In this document: positions 9,273-17,771 of the stretch, piece after piece
Layout of the letters: each line of letters opens with the position of its first letter
Position numbering within the stretch: the stretch's first letter is position 1
NCBI GenBank assembly: GCA_934454585.1
Contig: CAKSFP010000004.1
Span: 83,052-147,051, forward strand
Direction of reading: 5' to 3'
Source: an uncultured Clostridia bacterium
GTDB taxonomy: Bacteria; Bacillota; Clostridia; UMGS1810
DNA: 64,000 bases
Translations under genes and position numbers: made by a program
Notes under the pieces: model-generated
What the model was told of the DNA's origin: nothing
Seen by the model: only the letters and a program-made list of their open reading frames with translations
The model's database searches: none

Positions 9273-10555
9273 TGTACCGCCCCCTTGCCCTCGGTGCGCA
9301 CCGTGGCGCTGCGTGCGTGTGCATCAAGTCCCTCGCTGTGTGCAAAGTATGCCACATCAGCGGCAATTGCCTCAAATGCAGAGTCCGTGAAATATGTATA
9401 CTGAGTTTTCTTGACGAAATCATCAACGGAGAGCGGACTGGAAAAGCGAGCACTTCCGCTTGTGGGCAAGGTATGATTCGGACCTGCCATATAGTCGCCG
9501 AGCGCCTCGGGGCAGTTTTTGCCCATGAACACTGAGCCGGCATTCTTCACCAATCCGAGATAGTCAAACGGATTGTCAACGCAAATCTCCAGGTGTTCCG
9601 GCGCAATTTCATTTGCAACTTCGACTGCCTGTGTTATGGAGTCGGCAATTATTATCTTGCCGTTGTTGTCTATAGATGTGCGGGCAATTTCCTCTCGCGG
9701 CAGTGTTTTGAGCTGAATTTCAAGTTCGTCTGCCACATTTTTTGCAAGTTCTTCACTGTCCGTCACAAGCACGGCAGATGCGTTTTTGTCGTGCTCCGCC
9801 TGGGAGAGAAGGTCCGCCGCAACATACTTCGGGTTGCAGCTGCCGTCCGCAATGACGAGAATCTCGCTCGGTCCGGCAATCATGTCTATGGCAACCGTAC
9901 CGAACACCTGTTTTTTCGCCTCAGCGACAAACGCATTGCCGGGTCCGACAATCTTGTCTACCTTCGGCACACTCTCGGTGCCGTAGGCAAGCGCCGCCAC
10001 AGCCTGGGCGCCGCCCGTCATGAATATGCGGTCTACCCCGGCAACATATGCCGCCGCAAGGATGTTTTGGTTTATCCCTCCGCCCGTTGGCGGTGTCACC
10101 ATGATTATCTGCGACACGCCCGCCAGCTTTGCCGGAATGCAGTTCATCAGTACGGATGACGGATACGCCGCCGTGCCGCCGGGCACATAAAGTCCGACTT
10201 TTTCTATCGGGATGACCTTTTGACCCATCACCACACCCGGGGTGTCATTGACGATAAAACTGTTTCGCACCTGATGTCTGTGGAAGTTTTCTATATTCTC
10301 CTTAGCATGGCGCAACACTGACATGAGCTCTGCCGGCGCAGATTCCGCAGCCGCTTTTATCTCGGCGCGGCTCACCTCGAGGCAAGTAAGGTCCGCTTTG
10401 TCAAATTTCTTGGCGTAGTCGATAAGCGCCCTGTCGCCGCGCTCTCTCACATCGGCGATTATGTCGCTAACTATGCCCTCCACATCGGTTTTTATCTCTG
10501 CGCGCGCAAAGATTTCTTTTTTTGATATATCGTTAAATCGGTAGGTTTTTATCAT
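9269..10555 (-). CDS. hisD: Histidinol dehydrogenase
   Basis: 428 residues. Two-step NAD-dependent, zinc-dependent oxidation of histidinol to histidine, the last step of the pathway. Motifs: YVPGGTAAYPSSVLMN, GPGNAFVAEAK, DMIAGPSEILV, LSQAEHDKNASAVLVT, APEHLEI and GPNHTLPTSGSARFSSPL. I chose the ATG at 10555 (MIKTYRF) because AGAGGAGA lies at proper spacing before it. The frame extends 14 codons further upstream without a ribosome site. A palindromic repeat separates it from hisG. Confidence 0.94.
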   Translation of the reverse strand: MIKTYRFNDISKKEIFARAEIKTDVEGIVSDIIADVRERGDRALIDYAKKFDKADLTCLEVSRAEIKAAAESAPAELMSVLRHAKENIENFHRHQVRNSFIVNDTPGVVMGQKVIPIEKVGLYVPGGTAAYPSSVLMNCIPAKLAGVSQIIMVTPPTGGGINQNILAAAYVAGVDRIFMTGGAQAVAALAYGTESVPKVDKIVGPGNAFVAEAKKQVFGTVAIDMIAGPSEILVIADGSCNPKYVAADLLSQAEHDKNASAVLVTDSEELAKNVADELEIQLKTLPREEIARTSIDNNGKIIIADSITQAVEVANEIAPEHLEICVDNPFDYLGLVKNAGSVFMGKNCPEALGDYMAGPNHTLPTSGSARFSSPLSVDDFVKKTQYTYFTDSAFEAIAADVAYFAHSEGLDAHARSATVRTEGKGAVQ

Positions 10556-10577
10556 TGTCGGTCTCCTCTCTAATAAA

Positions 10578-10598
10578 AATGCACCATCGGGTGCCATT
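10578..10598. repeat. Short palindrome TGCACC...GGGTGC
   Basis: ATGCACCATCGGGTGCCAT just upstream of hisD. Related units are found at 30648-30690 and 63292-63314. Confidence 0.5.
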
Positions 10599-10624
10599 AA
10601 CGCAGTCGATGTATTTCTCCGCCT

Positions 10625-10758
10625 TAGTATATTTTATTTTGAGTAAGCAAGTTCAGCACTGTATGAGATGGCTGTGTATGTGTTTTTTATTCTCAGACGA
10701 CGAGTTCAGCGCTACTGCACTGCTGTCCGAGTTGGCGAGAATAAAAAATACATACACA
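10625..10758 (+). repeat. Class B hairpin with half of a class A arm
   Basis: A full class B hairpin lies at 10673-10758. To its left is a class A left arm with partial core (AGTATATTTTATTTTGAG, then GCAAGTTCAGCAC). The matching right class A arm is not recognisable, because the hisG stop codon lies only 14 bases beyond the B arm. It sits between hisG and hisD and is presumably transcribed with them. Confidence 0.8.
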
Positions 10759-10772
10759 GACAAAGCACAATT

Positions 10773-11405
10773 TCATATATGCTCCGCCCGTTTCTGCAAG
10801 CTCTCATACACCGTCATTATGCTGTCATGGCAAAACTTAAAACTTGCCTTGTTCGCAATAAGCCGAGCCGAAATCGGCACAACCGTCTCTATCGGTTCAA
10901 GTCCGTTTTCCCTAAGCGTTGTTCCCGTCTCCACAATGTCCACAATCACATCTGACAAATCCAGAATCGGCGCTATCTCGATAGACCCGTTCAGCTTGAT
11001 GATGTCTATGTCGCGCCCCTTTTTCTCGTAAAAATCACTCGCTATGCGCGCAAACTTTGTCGCCACACGCAGAGTTCTGTCCGCCCTGTCACGGAATGCA
11101 GCCTTTGCCGCGACAGCCATGCGGCACTTGCCTATGCCGAGATCGAGCAGTTCATACACATCCGGCGAATATTCCAGCAAAATATCCTTGCCGGCTATGC
11201 CGACATCCGCCGCTCCGCGCTCAACATAAATCGGCACATCGGACGGTTTGACCCAAAAATAACGCACACTGCCGTCCGCACTCTCCAGTATCAGACGGCG
11301 GTCGTTCTTATCCGTCTCGGGCACGGGGTAGCCTGATTTTGCAAGCATGGCGCATACCTTCTCGCCCAGTCTGCCCTTAGGCAAAGCAATGTTTATCGGT
11401 CTCAT
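10773..11405 (-). CDS. hisG: ATP phosphoribosyltransferase, short catalytic form
   Basis: 210 residues. Catalyses the first, feedback-controlled step, ATP + PRPP to phosphoribosyl-ATP. Its short length and lack of the C-terminal ACT-like domain fit HisG-S, which needs HisZ. Motifs: NIALPKGRLGEKV, GAADVGIAGKDIL and the PRPP loop DIVETGTTLRENGL. Its start overlaps the stop of hisZ, consistent with equal synthesis of the two subunits. Confidence 0.95.
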   Translation of the reverse strand: MRPINIALPKGRLGEKVCAMLAKSGYPVPETDKNDRRLILESADGSVRYFWVKPSDVPIYVERGAADVGIAGKDILLEYSPDVYELLDLGIGKCRMAVAAKAAFRDRADRTLRVATKFARIASDFYEKKGRDIDIIKLNGSIEIAPILDLSDVIVDIVETGTTLRENGLEPIETVVPISARLIANKASFKFCHDSIMTVYESLQKRAEHI

Positions 11406-12490
11406 CGGTCAGTCCCCCCTTTGCCGAGAATGATTTTTTCGCGGCATCGGAATTTGCCCGTGTCGCTTTTTTGCACAATGACCGTCCTGCCCGTGTCATT
11501 GACGGCGCGCACTTCCTGCGACACCGTAAGCGGCGCTGCACCGCCCGATATCATGAGCACATCGGCATCGTATTCCTCGTCGCCGCCGAGCAGGCGCTCA
11601 AACATATTCATGTATATGGCAAAACCGATGGCACGCGACCGCTTGCCCATCTTCGCCATGAGTCCGTCATACTGTCCGCCGCTGAGCACATCGGACGGTA
11701 TGCCGTCTATGTATCCGCAGAACACTATTCCGTTGTAATACTTCATGTTGTTCACCACGGAGAAATCTATGTGCACTCTGTGAGCCACGCCGCAGTCGGA
11801 CAGCACGGCACATATGTCGCGCAACTCGTCCGCCGCATTTTTTGTCGCGTCATCGGTGCAGAAGATGTCCAGTTTGTCCACAACCTCGGTTATTGGACCA
11901 TACACCGTCACCAGAGCGCAGATTCGTGCCCTGGCATCGTCGTCCATGCCTATGCGTGTGCAGAGCGATTCAAGTGCGGGCAGATTCTTTTCACCGACGG
12001 CGGCAAGTATCTCTCGTGCATCGTCGCCCTGTGCCCCGCATAATTCTATAAGTGCGGACACCAGTCCGAGGTGAGATATGTCGAGCATATATCCGGCGCT
12101 CACGGCGCCAAGGCTCTTTGCCGCCAGGGTGAGCACCTCACAGATGCAGTAAGTGTCCACATCGCCCATGCACTCCAGTCCCGACTGCATAATCTCCCTG
12201 AAATCGTGACCGCCCGACACCCGGTACACATTTTCGTTGTAGTACATACGCTGCACGCCGCTCATATCATCGTCAAAATTCTTTATGATCGATATTGTCA
12301 CATCGGGTTTCATTGCGAGCAGTTTGCCGTTTGTATCGGTAAAGGTTATCACCTTGTCGCTGATGAGGTAATCTTTATTTTTTACATAGGTGTCATATTC
12401 CTCGAATTTGTTCATCTTGAAGCGGCGGTATCCGCGCTGTTCATAGATTTTTCCGAGCCGTTGAGTGAGGCTTTCGGCTGTCTGTCGCAT
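11402..12490 (-). CDS. hisZ: ATP phosphoribosyltransferase regulatory subunit
   Basis: 362 residues related to histidyl-tRNA synthetase catalytic domain but without the tRNA-binding part. Needed for activity and histidine inhibition of short HisG. HisRS-like elements: RGYRRFKMNKFEEYDTY, MKPDVTISI (class II motif 2 region) and GGQYDGLMAKMGKRSRAIGFAI. First gene of the his operon; promoter just upstream. Confidence 0.92.
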   Translation of the reverse strand: MRQTAESLTQRLGKIYEQRGYRRFKMNKFEEYDTYVKNKDYLISDKVITFTDTNGKLLAMKPDVTISIIKNFDDDMSGVQRMYYNENVYRVSGGHDFREIMQSGLECMGDVDTYCICEVLTLAAKSLGAVSAGYMLDISHLGLVSALIELCGAQGDDAREILAAVGEKNLPALESLCTRIGMDDDARARICALVTVYGPITEVVDKLDIFCTDDATKNAADELRDICAVLSDCGVAHRVHIDFSVVNNMKYYNGIVFCGYIDGIPSDVLSGGQYDGLMAKMGKRSRAIGFAIYMNMFERLLGGDEEYDADVLMISGGAAPLTVSQEVRAVNDTGRTVIVQKSDTGKFRCREKIILGKGGTDR

Positions 12491-12539
12491 AACGAAACCT
12501 TCTTTCTGTTTTAGCGTGTTAAAGCGTTACTATGCTATA

Positions 12540-12568
12540 ACAATATCACAAAATCCGCTCTTTGTCAA
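12540..12568 (-). promoter_or_regulatory. Promoter of the his operon
   Basis: Read on the minus strand: TTGACA (12568-12563), 17-base spacer, TATTGT (12545-12540). It lies about 50 bases before hisZ. No T-box elements were found in the leader. Confidence 0.6.
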
Positions 12569-12584
12569 TACAAAAGCGGATTTT
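12550..12584 (-). terminator. Inverted repeat after cytX, enclosing the his -35 box
   Basis: Arms AAAATCCGCT and AGCGGATTTT are perfect, with a 15-base loop. It lies 16 bases after the cytX stop and ends in TTTTG on the minus strand, so it can terminate the thi operon. The his TTGACA is in its loop. It could instead be an operator. Confidence 0.55.
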
Positions 12585-12599
12585 TGTGCAAATAGTATA

Positions 12600-13760
12600 T
12601 TATTTTTTAATTTTGTCAATACCCACACATATTATGACGGTCGCAAGCATATCGGTCAGTGTGTTGCCAAGCGGCAAATCAACCGTCATAAGATATCTGT
12701 ACAGCGCAAAACCGATCACCCAGATAACGGCGTTGCGCACATCTATCCCCTTGCCGCCGCAGTTGCGATGCAGTATAAAACTGTCGGCAATCTGTATGGC
12801 AATCATGGGCGCAAACACCGAGCCTATGAGATACAAGAATCCCGTGATGTCGTCCATGGGAAAGAGCATTGCCGCCGCAGTGCCGACAATCGTGACAACA
12901 ATTGCCGCATACTTGCCCTTAACCCTTGAAAAAACGGATTCCGATGAAATGCCGGCGGAATATGCATCGAGAAAAGTGGTGGTGACGGTGGAGAACACCA
13001 CAATGAGGAGTCCTCCGATGCCAAGGCCGGACTTAAGCATTATCCGTGCAATATCGCTCTCGGAAGTGAGGATGGCAGCACCCATGCCGATGACATACAT
13101 CCAACAGCTGACAATGCCGTATGTAACTGCGCTGACGGCGCTTGCTTTGCGCGGATTTTCTGCCTCTCTGGTGTAGTCTGATATCAGCGGCAGCCACGAA
13201 AGCGGCATGGCAACAGCCAGTTCCACCGCCGCACCGAATGACAATGCACCGTCAAGCGACGCACTTGCGCCGTGATTGCCGCGCGCTATGAGGATACACA
13301 AAACAATCGTGAGCACAAACAGCAGTGCCATTGCCGCAGTGTTGAGACGGCGCAGATTGGTTATGCCGATGCATATCCACACAAGGATGAGCAAACCGAG
13401 AATCAACGCCCATACGCGCGCATCTATCGCAAATATGCCGCCGGCGGCAAGCGCACCGTCATATATCATTATCGCCGTCCATCCGACAAGCTGAATCACA
13501 TTCATCAGCGCAAAGAATTTTCCGCCGCCGCTGCCGAAACTGTCCTTTACAGTCTCCATGGAACTTTTGCGGCGCATTCCGCCGATTGCCCCGGCAAGAT
13601 AGAGCAGTATGCAGCCGATTATGTGACCGATGATTATCGCTGCAATGCCTTTTGCAAAGCCGAGCGGCGCAAAAGATATGCCGGTGAGAATCTCGGCGAG
13701 AGAAACCGCCGCGCCGAACCATATAAGTCCGTTATCAAAAAGTGTAGTTTGTTTGTTCAT
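12600..13760 (-). CDS. cytX: NCS1-family transporter, probable hydroxymethylpyrimidine permease
   Basis: 386 residues with about 12 hydrophobic helices. Belongs to the cytosine/purine permease (NCS1) family: the opening GLIWFGAAVSLAEILTG and GGMRRKSSMETVKDSFG are typical. Being the last gene of a TPP-riboswitch thi operon with thiD points to uptake of the thiamine pyrimidine moiety (CytX) rather than cytosine; this is inferred from context. Start at 13760 (MNKQTTLFDNG), with GAAAGGAAAA upstream. Overlaps the thiD stop as ATGA. Confidence 0.8.
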   Translation of the reverse strand: MNKQTTLFDNGLIWFGAAVSLAEILTGISFAPLGFAKGIAAIIIGHIIGCILLYLAGAIGGMRRKSSMETVKDSFGSGGGKFFALMNVIQLVGWTAIMIYDGALAAGGIFAIDARVWALILGLLILVWICIGITNLRRLNTAAMALLFVLTIVLCILIARGNHGASASLDGALSFGAAVELAVAMPLSWLPLISDYTREAENPRKASAVSAVTYGIVSCWMYVIGMGAAILTSESDIARIMLKSGLGIGGLLIVVFSTVTTTFLDAYSAGISSESVFSRVKGKYAAIVVTIVGTAAAMLFPMDDITGFLYLIGSVFAPMIAIQIADSFILHRNCGGKGIDVRNAVIWVIGFALYRYLMTVDLPLGNTLTDMLATVIICVGIDKIKK

Positions 13761-14566
13761 TTTGTTTTTCCTTTCGTCCATTCATTATCAATCGCAAAAC
13801 CGTGGTTCATCGGTCCGCTGCCCGCACCGAGATCAAGCATGGCGCCGAGCGCGCCGGATATATAGTCCTTAGCCCGCCTTACCGACTCGTCTGTGTCAAA
13901 ACCTTTAGCAAGGTTCGCCGCAATTGCCGATGACAGCGTACACCCCGTGCCGTGCGTATTCGGATTGAATATACGCTTGCCGCTAAACCAACGGCAGTCA
14001 CCGTTACGCCATAACAGATCATTGGCGTCGTTTAGATTGTGTCCGCCTTTTATGAGCACGGCACAGTTAAATTTATCTCCGAGTATTCCCGCAGCGGTCA
14101 CCATATCGTCGGCAGTGTTGATCTCGACGCCCGAGAGGACTTTTGCTTCGGGAATGTTCGGAGTGATGATGTCTGCCAGGGGCAAAAGCACCGTGCAGAG
14201 TGTCTCTACGGCATCATCGCTGATAAGTTTTGCGCCGCTTGTCGCCACCATCACAGGGTCGGCAACAATGTTTTTTGCACCGTATTGTTTCAGCTTGTCC
14301 GCAATAGTGCGTATCAGCCCGCACTCGGACACCATGCCTATCTTCACCGCATCCGGATAGATGTCGCCAAACACACAGTCAAGCTCTGCCGCAAGAAAAT
14401 CCTCCGTCGCATTCATTATCGCCGTCACACCCAGGGTGTTTTGTGCGGTCATCGCCGTGATCGCCGAGGTTGCAAACACTCCGTTTGCAAGCATTGTTTT
14501 TATGTCCGCCTGTATGCCGGCTCCGCCGCCGGAATCGCTCCCGGCAATTGTAAGTGCAGTTTTCAT
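13757..14566 (-). CDS. thiD: Hydroxymethylpyrimidine (phosphate) kinase
   Basis: 269-residue ribokinase-fold enzyme that phosphorylates HMP to HMP-P and HMP-PP for thiamine synthesis. Motifs: TIAGSDSGGGAGIQADIKT, AMTAQNT, DPVMVATSGAKLI, IKGGH and the catalytic loop NTHGTGCTLSSAIAA. Start at 14566, where GGGGAG precedes MKTALTIAG; five upstream in-frame codons have no better site. Confidence 0.94.
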   Translation of the reverse strand: MKTALTIAGSDSGGGAGIQADIKTMLANGVFATSAITAMTAQNTLGVTAIMNATEDFLAAELDCVFGDIYPDAVKIGMVSECGLIRTIADKLKQYGAKNIVADPVMVATSGAKLISDDAVETLCTVLLPLADIITPNIPEAKVLSGVEINTADDMVTAAGILGDKFNCAVLIKGGHNLNDANDLLWRNGDCRWFSGKRIFNPNTHGTGCTLSSAIAANLAKGFDTDESVRRAKDYISGALGAMLDLGAGSGPMNHGFAIDNEWTKGKTK

Positions 14567-14581
14567 TTGTTTTCTCCCCAT

Positions 14582-15256
14582 TCATTTTGATGGCGTGTCG
14601 GCACCGAGCCTCTCCGCCACCTTGATATATTCATTTTTATAATCTCTCAAGAACACATCAGCTTCCGCCTCAAGCGCCGTTTGATTCGGCTCGCCGCTGT
14701 CCGCCACACCCACTGTGACAAACCCGGCGCGCGCCGCCGTGCGCAAGGCATAGAGCGAATCCTCAAACACAAGCGTCTCCCCGGGAACAGTGCCGAGAAA
14801 TTCCGCCGCCGCATGATATATAAGCGGTTCGCTCTTACTCGTGTTCATCTCGCCGGTGGTGAAGGTTTTGCCGATGTACCTAAGAAGTCCGTTTCTCTCC
14901 AGTGCCGCCGTGACATGATGACGCGGACTGGATGTTGCCGCCGTCATGGGTATGCCCTTGTCGGCAATTAGTTGCAAAAGCTCCCGCACACCGCACTTTG
15001 CCTCGGCACGGTTCACATAAAAATCCTCAAGATATTTTTTTGTTTCTTCATTAATATCCTCCGCACTTTTGCCGTCCAGAAAATTATCGTGCAAATACTG
15101 CGCCCCCTGCTCCATGCTCATTGAAAACAAAATTTTGTCTATGTCGCCCGGCGGCTCGATTCCGCAACTGCGAAGATATCCGCTGCCGAGGGTGTTCCAT
15201 ATCGGCATGGTGTCGAGCAGCACTCCGTCTATATCAAAAATGGCTCCTTTAATCAT
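14582..15256 (-). CDS. HAD-family phosphatase of the thi operon
   Basis: 224 residues. HAD motif I FDIDGVLLDTMPIWN, a cap domain at about 17-85, motif II TSSPRHHV, a lysine in NTSKSEP, and motif IV VFEDSLYALRTAARAG. Close to the beta-phosphoglucomutase-like subgroup. Its place between thiE and thiD, overlapping the thiE stop, suggests a thiamine-linked substrate such as thiamine phosphate; this is inference from context only. Confidence 0.75.
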   Translation of the reverse strand: MIKGAIFDIDGVLLDTMPIWNTLGSGYLRSCGIEPPGDIDKILFSMSMEQGAQYLHDNFLDGKSAEDINEETKKYLEDFYVNRAEAKCGVRELLQLIADKGIPMTAATSSPRHHVTAALERNGLLRYIGKTFTTGEMNTSKSEPLIYHAAAEFLGTVPGETLVFEDSLYALRTAARAGFVTVGVADSGEPNQTALEAEADVFLRDYKNEYIKVAERLGADTPSK

Positions 15257-15888
15257 GACTTCACCGCTTCCTCAACAGCCACCCTCATTGTGCGAGCCGC
15301 TTTGGCGATGTCGTCCGCACAGTAAATCGCACTTATCACCGCGACGCCGCATATGCCGCTGCCGGACAGCTTTGCTGCATTGGCTGCCGTTATACCGCCT
15401 ATGGCTATGACGGGGATTGACACCGCATTGCAAATGTCGCGCAATGTGTCGTAGCTGACATCTTCCGCATCGTCCTTAGAGCCGGTGGGGAACACCGCGC
15501 CCACGCCAAGATAATCCGCACCGCATTTTTCCGCCGCCACAGCCTGTTCCACAGTCTGCGCGGATACGCCGAGTATCTTTCCCTCGCCTATGCGTGCGCG
15601 CACATCTCCCGCCGCCATGTCGCTCTGACCCACATGAACACCGTCGGCATCGACCTCTGCGGCAAGTTCCACATCGTCGTTTATCACAAACGGTACCCCG
15701 TACTCGGCACACAGCGCTTTCAGAGTAAGCGCCTCTGCGGCAAACTCCTCTCTGCCGAGGTGCTTTTCCCTCAGCTGAACAAAGGTCACTCCGCCGTCCA
15801 GGCTCTGCCGCACCGCCTCTGCCAGGCTCAGACCGCCGAGTCCGCGGCGGTCTGTCACGCCGTAGAGCAAAAGATCATCTGATTTCAT
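15253..15888 (-). CDS. thiE: Thiamine-phosphate synthase
   Basis: 211-residue TIM barrel that joins HMP-PP and hydroxyethylthiazole phosphate. Motifs: LYGVTDRRG, TFVQLREKHLGREEF, FVINDDVELAAEVDADGVHVGQSD, DYLGVGAVFPTGSK and AIGGI. Start put at 15888 (MKSDDLLLYG), ten bases after GGAGAGG. A GTG three codons earlier is too close to that site. Overlaps the end of thiM by 14 bases. Confidence 0.93.
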   Translation of the reverse strand: MKSDDLLLYGVTDRRGLGGLSLAEAVRQSLDGGVTFVQLREKHLGREEFAAEALTLKALCAEYGVPFVINDDVELAAEVDADGVHVGQSDMAAGDVRARIGEGKILGVSAQTVEQAVAAEKCGADYLGVGAVFPTGSKDDAEDVSYDTLRDICNAVSIPVIAIGGITAANAAKLSGSGICGVAVISAIYCADDIAKAARTMRVAVEEAVKS

Positions 15889-16693
15889 ACTTGGCACCCC
15901 TCTCCAAAGTTTCGCCGTCCATATTGTACACGGCGTCTATTATTCTGTTGCGGTATGTCGAGTTGCCGTCGCCGGGAAGCATGTTGCCGAGGGCGATCTC
16001 GCCGGCAAGTCCCATGGTGCACACCGCCGCGGTGCACGCCTCAAAGCGTTTTTCACCGTTTGCCGCGGCAAAAGCCGTCATCATGCCCGAGAGCTGACAC
16101 CCCGTGCCCGTGATTGCCGACATCTGCGGTGCGCCGTTGCGAATAACCGCGCAGCGCTCGCCGTCCGACACCAGGTCTATGGCGCCCGTTATTGCGACAA
16201 CGCAGTTTGCATTCTTTGCAAAATTCTTTGCAAATTCCACAGAAAAATCAAGATTTTCGTCCGTTACGGCGTCCGCCGCGTCCGCGTCCACGCCGTTTGT
16301 GGTGCCGCTGCCGAGGGCGAGGGTCTTAATCTCGGATATATTTCCCCTTATCACGGTCGGGTGCAGTTCCTCCATTATCCGAACCGCCGTATCGGTGCGC
16401 AATGCGGATGCCCCGGCGCCAACGGGATCGAGCAATATAGGGTGATTCAACTCCGCCGCCCTGCGTCCGGCGATGAGCATCGCCTCTATGCTGCGCTTGT
16501 TCAGCGTGCCTATGTTTATATTCAGCGCCGAGCATATAGTCGTGATGTCGCGCACATCTTCGGGTTCATCCGACATTATGGGGCTTGCGCCGCAGGCAAG
16601 AATGATGTTTGCCACATCGTTCACAGTCACATAGTTGGTTATGTTGTGCACCAGCGGCACGGTTTTCCTTACATTTTCAAGACAGATTTTCAT
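15875..16693 (-). CDS. thiM: Hydroxyethylthiazole kinase
   Basis: 272-residue ribokinase-fold enzyme that salvages thiazole alcohol. Motifs: PLVHNITNYVTVNDVANI, GASPIMSDEP, DPVGAGASALRT, IRGNISEIKTLA and TGTGCQLSGMM with the catalytic Cys. Start at 16693, preceded by GGAGG. First gene of the riboswitch-controlled operon. With thiD, thiE and cytX, and no thiC or thiG here, the operon supports salvage rather than de novo synthesis. Confidence 0.94.
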   Translation of the reverse strand: MKICLENVRKTVPLVHNITNYVTVNDVANIILACGASPIMSDEPEDVRDITTICSALNINIGTLNKRSIEAMLIAGRRAAELNHPILLDPVGAGASALRTDTAVRIMEELHPTVIRGNISEIKTLALGSGTTNGVDADAADAVTDENLDFSVEFAKNFAKNANCVVAITGAIDLVSDGERCAVIRNGAPQMSAITGTGCQLSGMMTAFAAANGEKRFEACTAAVCTMGLAGEIALGNMLPGDGNSTYRNRIIDAVYNMDGETLERGAKYEIR

Positions 16694-16714
16694 TTGTTTA
16701 TCCTCCGTTCGATT

Positions 16715-16761
16715 TATATAAAAATGCAGAATGCGGATATGCCAATGAAGGCATATCCGCA
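16715..16761 (-). terminator. Riboswitch expression-platform terminator
   Basis: GCGGATATGCC and GGCATATCCGC form a perfect stem (16732-16761), followed by a T-rich run ending in ATTTTTATATA on the minus strand. It lies between the TPP aptamer and the thiM ribosome site, so it is likely the ligand-controlled terminator. Confidence 0.8.
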
Positions 16762-16787
16762 ACAAAATAAAAAACTGTTGTGTAAAA

Positions 16788-16882
16788 TGACATTCCTTTC
16801 GTTGGCATTATCCAAATCAAGTGTAAAGGTCAGAGCGACACAGCTCTTTCTCAGCCTGCTTTGCGCAAGCTCCCTCGTCATG
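16788..16882 (-). ncRNA. TPP riboswitch aptamer (THI box)
   Basis: On the minus strand the conserved blocks occur in order: GAGGGAGC, then GCTGAGA, then GACC, then TTGATTTGGATAATGCCAAC and GAAAGGAA. These match the CUGAGA and CUGAUCUGGAUAAUGCCAGCG parts of the THI element. The short variable P3 hairpin (AGAGCTGTGTCGCTCT) lies between. It is followed by a terminator and thiM, so TPP should switch the operon off. Confidence 0.95.
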
Positions 16883-16887
16883 TTCAC

Positions 16888-16916
16888 AGTATAGCACGAC
16901 GGCGCGATAAATGCAA
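16888..16916 (-). promoter_or_regulatory. Promoter of the thi operon
   Basis: Minus strand TTGCAT (16916-16911), 17-base spacer, TATACT (16893-16888), immediately before the riboswitch aptamer. Confidence 0.65.
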
Positions 16917-17010
16917 GTGTTTTTTTGAATAAAGCTGAAATACGCAAACCTCGGACAACGCAACAAATACAAGCACTGCGGCATATACTGGATTATGGAG
17001 GTGTTCAGCG

Positions 17011-17706
17011 TTGTTATCATTTATTTTACCGTTTTTTTATGCACTGCCGAACATAATTTTCACCGTGTCGTATGTGTCCGGGACAAATTCATTTCAATCA
17101 CCCCTCTCCGCACAGGAAGAACGCGACTGTCTGCGGCGCTATGCCGACGGCGACATGGACGCGCGCAACATATTGATAGAGCGGAATCTGCGCCTTGTTG
17201 CCCATGTGGTGAAAAAATACTCATCTGCGGACAGCGACACGGACGACCTGATATCCATAGGCACAATAGGTCTGATAAAGGCTATATCCACATTCAACCC
17301 CGACAAAGGCACCCGTCTTGCCACATATGCGGCAAAATGCATCGACAACGAAGTTCTCATGAGCCTGCGTGCGGCGAAAAAGCGGCAAAACGAAGTGTTG
17401 CTGCAAGACCCCATCGGCAAAGACAAGGACGGACACGAAGTAACCTTAATCGACAAGCTGTGCGACAGCGGCGAGGATGTGTTTGAGGCGGTGGACATCA
17501 AGCTGCAAACCAAGGCATTGTATGAAGCGATGAAATACATACTGACGCTGAGGGAGCGCAAAATCATTGCCCTGCGCTACGGACTGGCGGACGGCTGTGC
17601 ATACACTCAGCGCGACATTGCGTCAAGGCTGAAGATATCGCGCTCGTATGTGTCGCGCATAGAAAAAAGAGCGATAGAAAAGCTGTTTCACCGATTCAAC
17701 GACTGA
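17011..17706 (+). CDS. sigK: Sporulation sigma factor, pro-sigma-K
   Basis: 231 residues. Mother-cell late sporulation sigma factor. A hydrophobic pro-sequence of about 20 residues (LSFILPFFYALPNIIFTVSYV) is followed by the sigma-K signature ARNILIERNLRLVAHVVKKY, DLISIGTIGLIKAISTFNPDKGTRLATYAAKCIDNE (region 2) and a region 4 helix-turn-helix, YTQRDIASRLKISRSYVSRIEKRA. Start is TTG at 17011 with ATGGAGGTG upstream. The gene is continuous: no skin-type insertion. The pro-sequence implies membrane-linked processing by a SpoIVFB-like protease, not seen here. Confidence 0.93.
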   Translation: MLSFILPFFYALPNIIFTVSYVSGTNSFQSPLSAQEERDCLRRYADGDMDARNILIERNLRLVAHVVKKYSSADSDTDDLISIGTIGLIKAISTFNPDKGTRLATYAAKCIDNEVLMSLRAAKKRQNEVLLQDPIGKDKDGHEVTLIDKLCDSGEDVFEAVDIKLQTKALYEAMKYILTLRERKIIALRYGLADGCAYTQRDIASRLKISRSYVSRIEKRAIEKLFHRFND

Positions 17707-17735
17707 TTGACAACAGCGTACATTCATGCTAAAAT
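17707..17735 (+). promoter_or_regulatory. Promoter of the rhodanese-TtcA gene
   Basis: TTGACA at 17707-17712, 17-base spacer, TAAAAT at 17730-17735. The -35 starts one base past the sigK stop codon, so sigK and the next gene have separate vegetative control. Confidence 0.7.
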
Positions 17736-17771
17736 ATCAGTTGAATCTACATTTTCGGAACAGGTGAAATA

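Noticed and set aside
10555..11031. Short reading frames such as MCFLFSDDEFSATALLSELA that recur at 10.6, 38.4 and 50.4 kb
   Set aside because: They are translations of the class B hairpin repeat in one frame. The similarity follows from the repeat, with no ribosome sites and no extension beyond it.
12491..12600. T-box leader controlling the his operon
   Set aside because: The leader is only about 50 bases and lacks the AGGGTGGNACCGCG T-box sequence and a specifier stem.
17011..17706. skin-type element interrupting sigK
   Set aside because: The sigK frame is continuous from pro-sequence to region 4.
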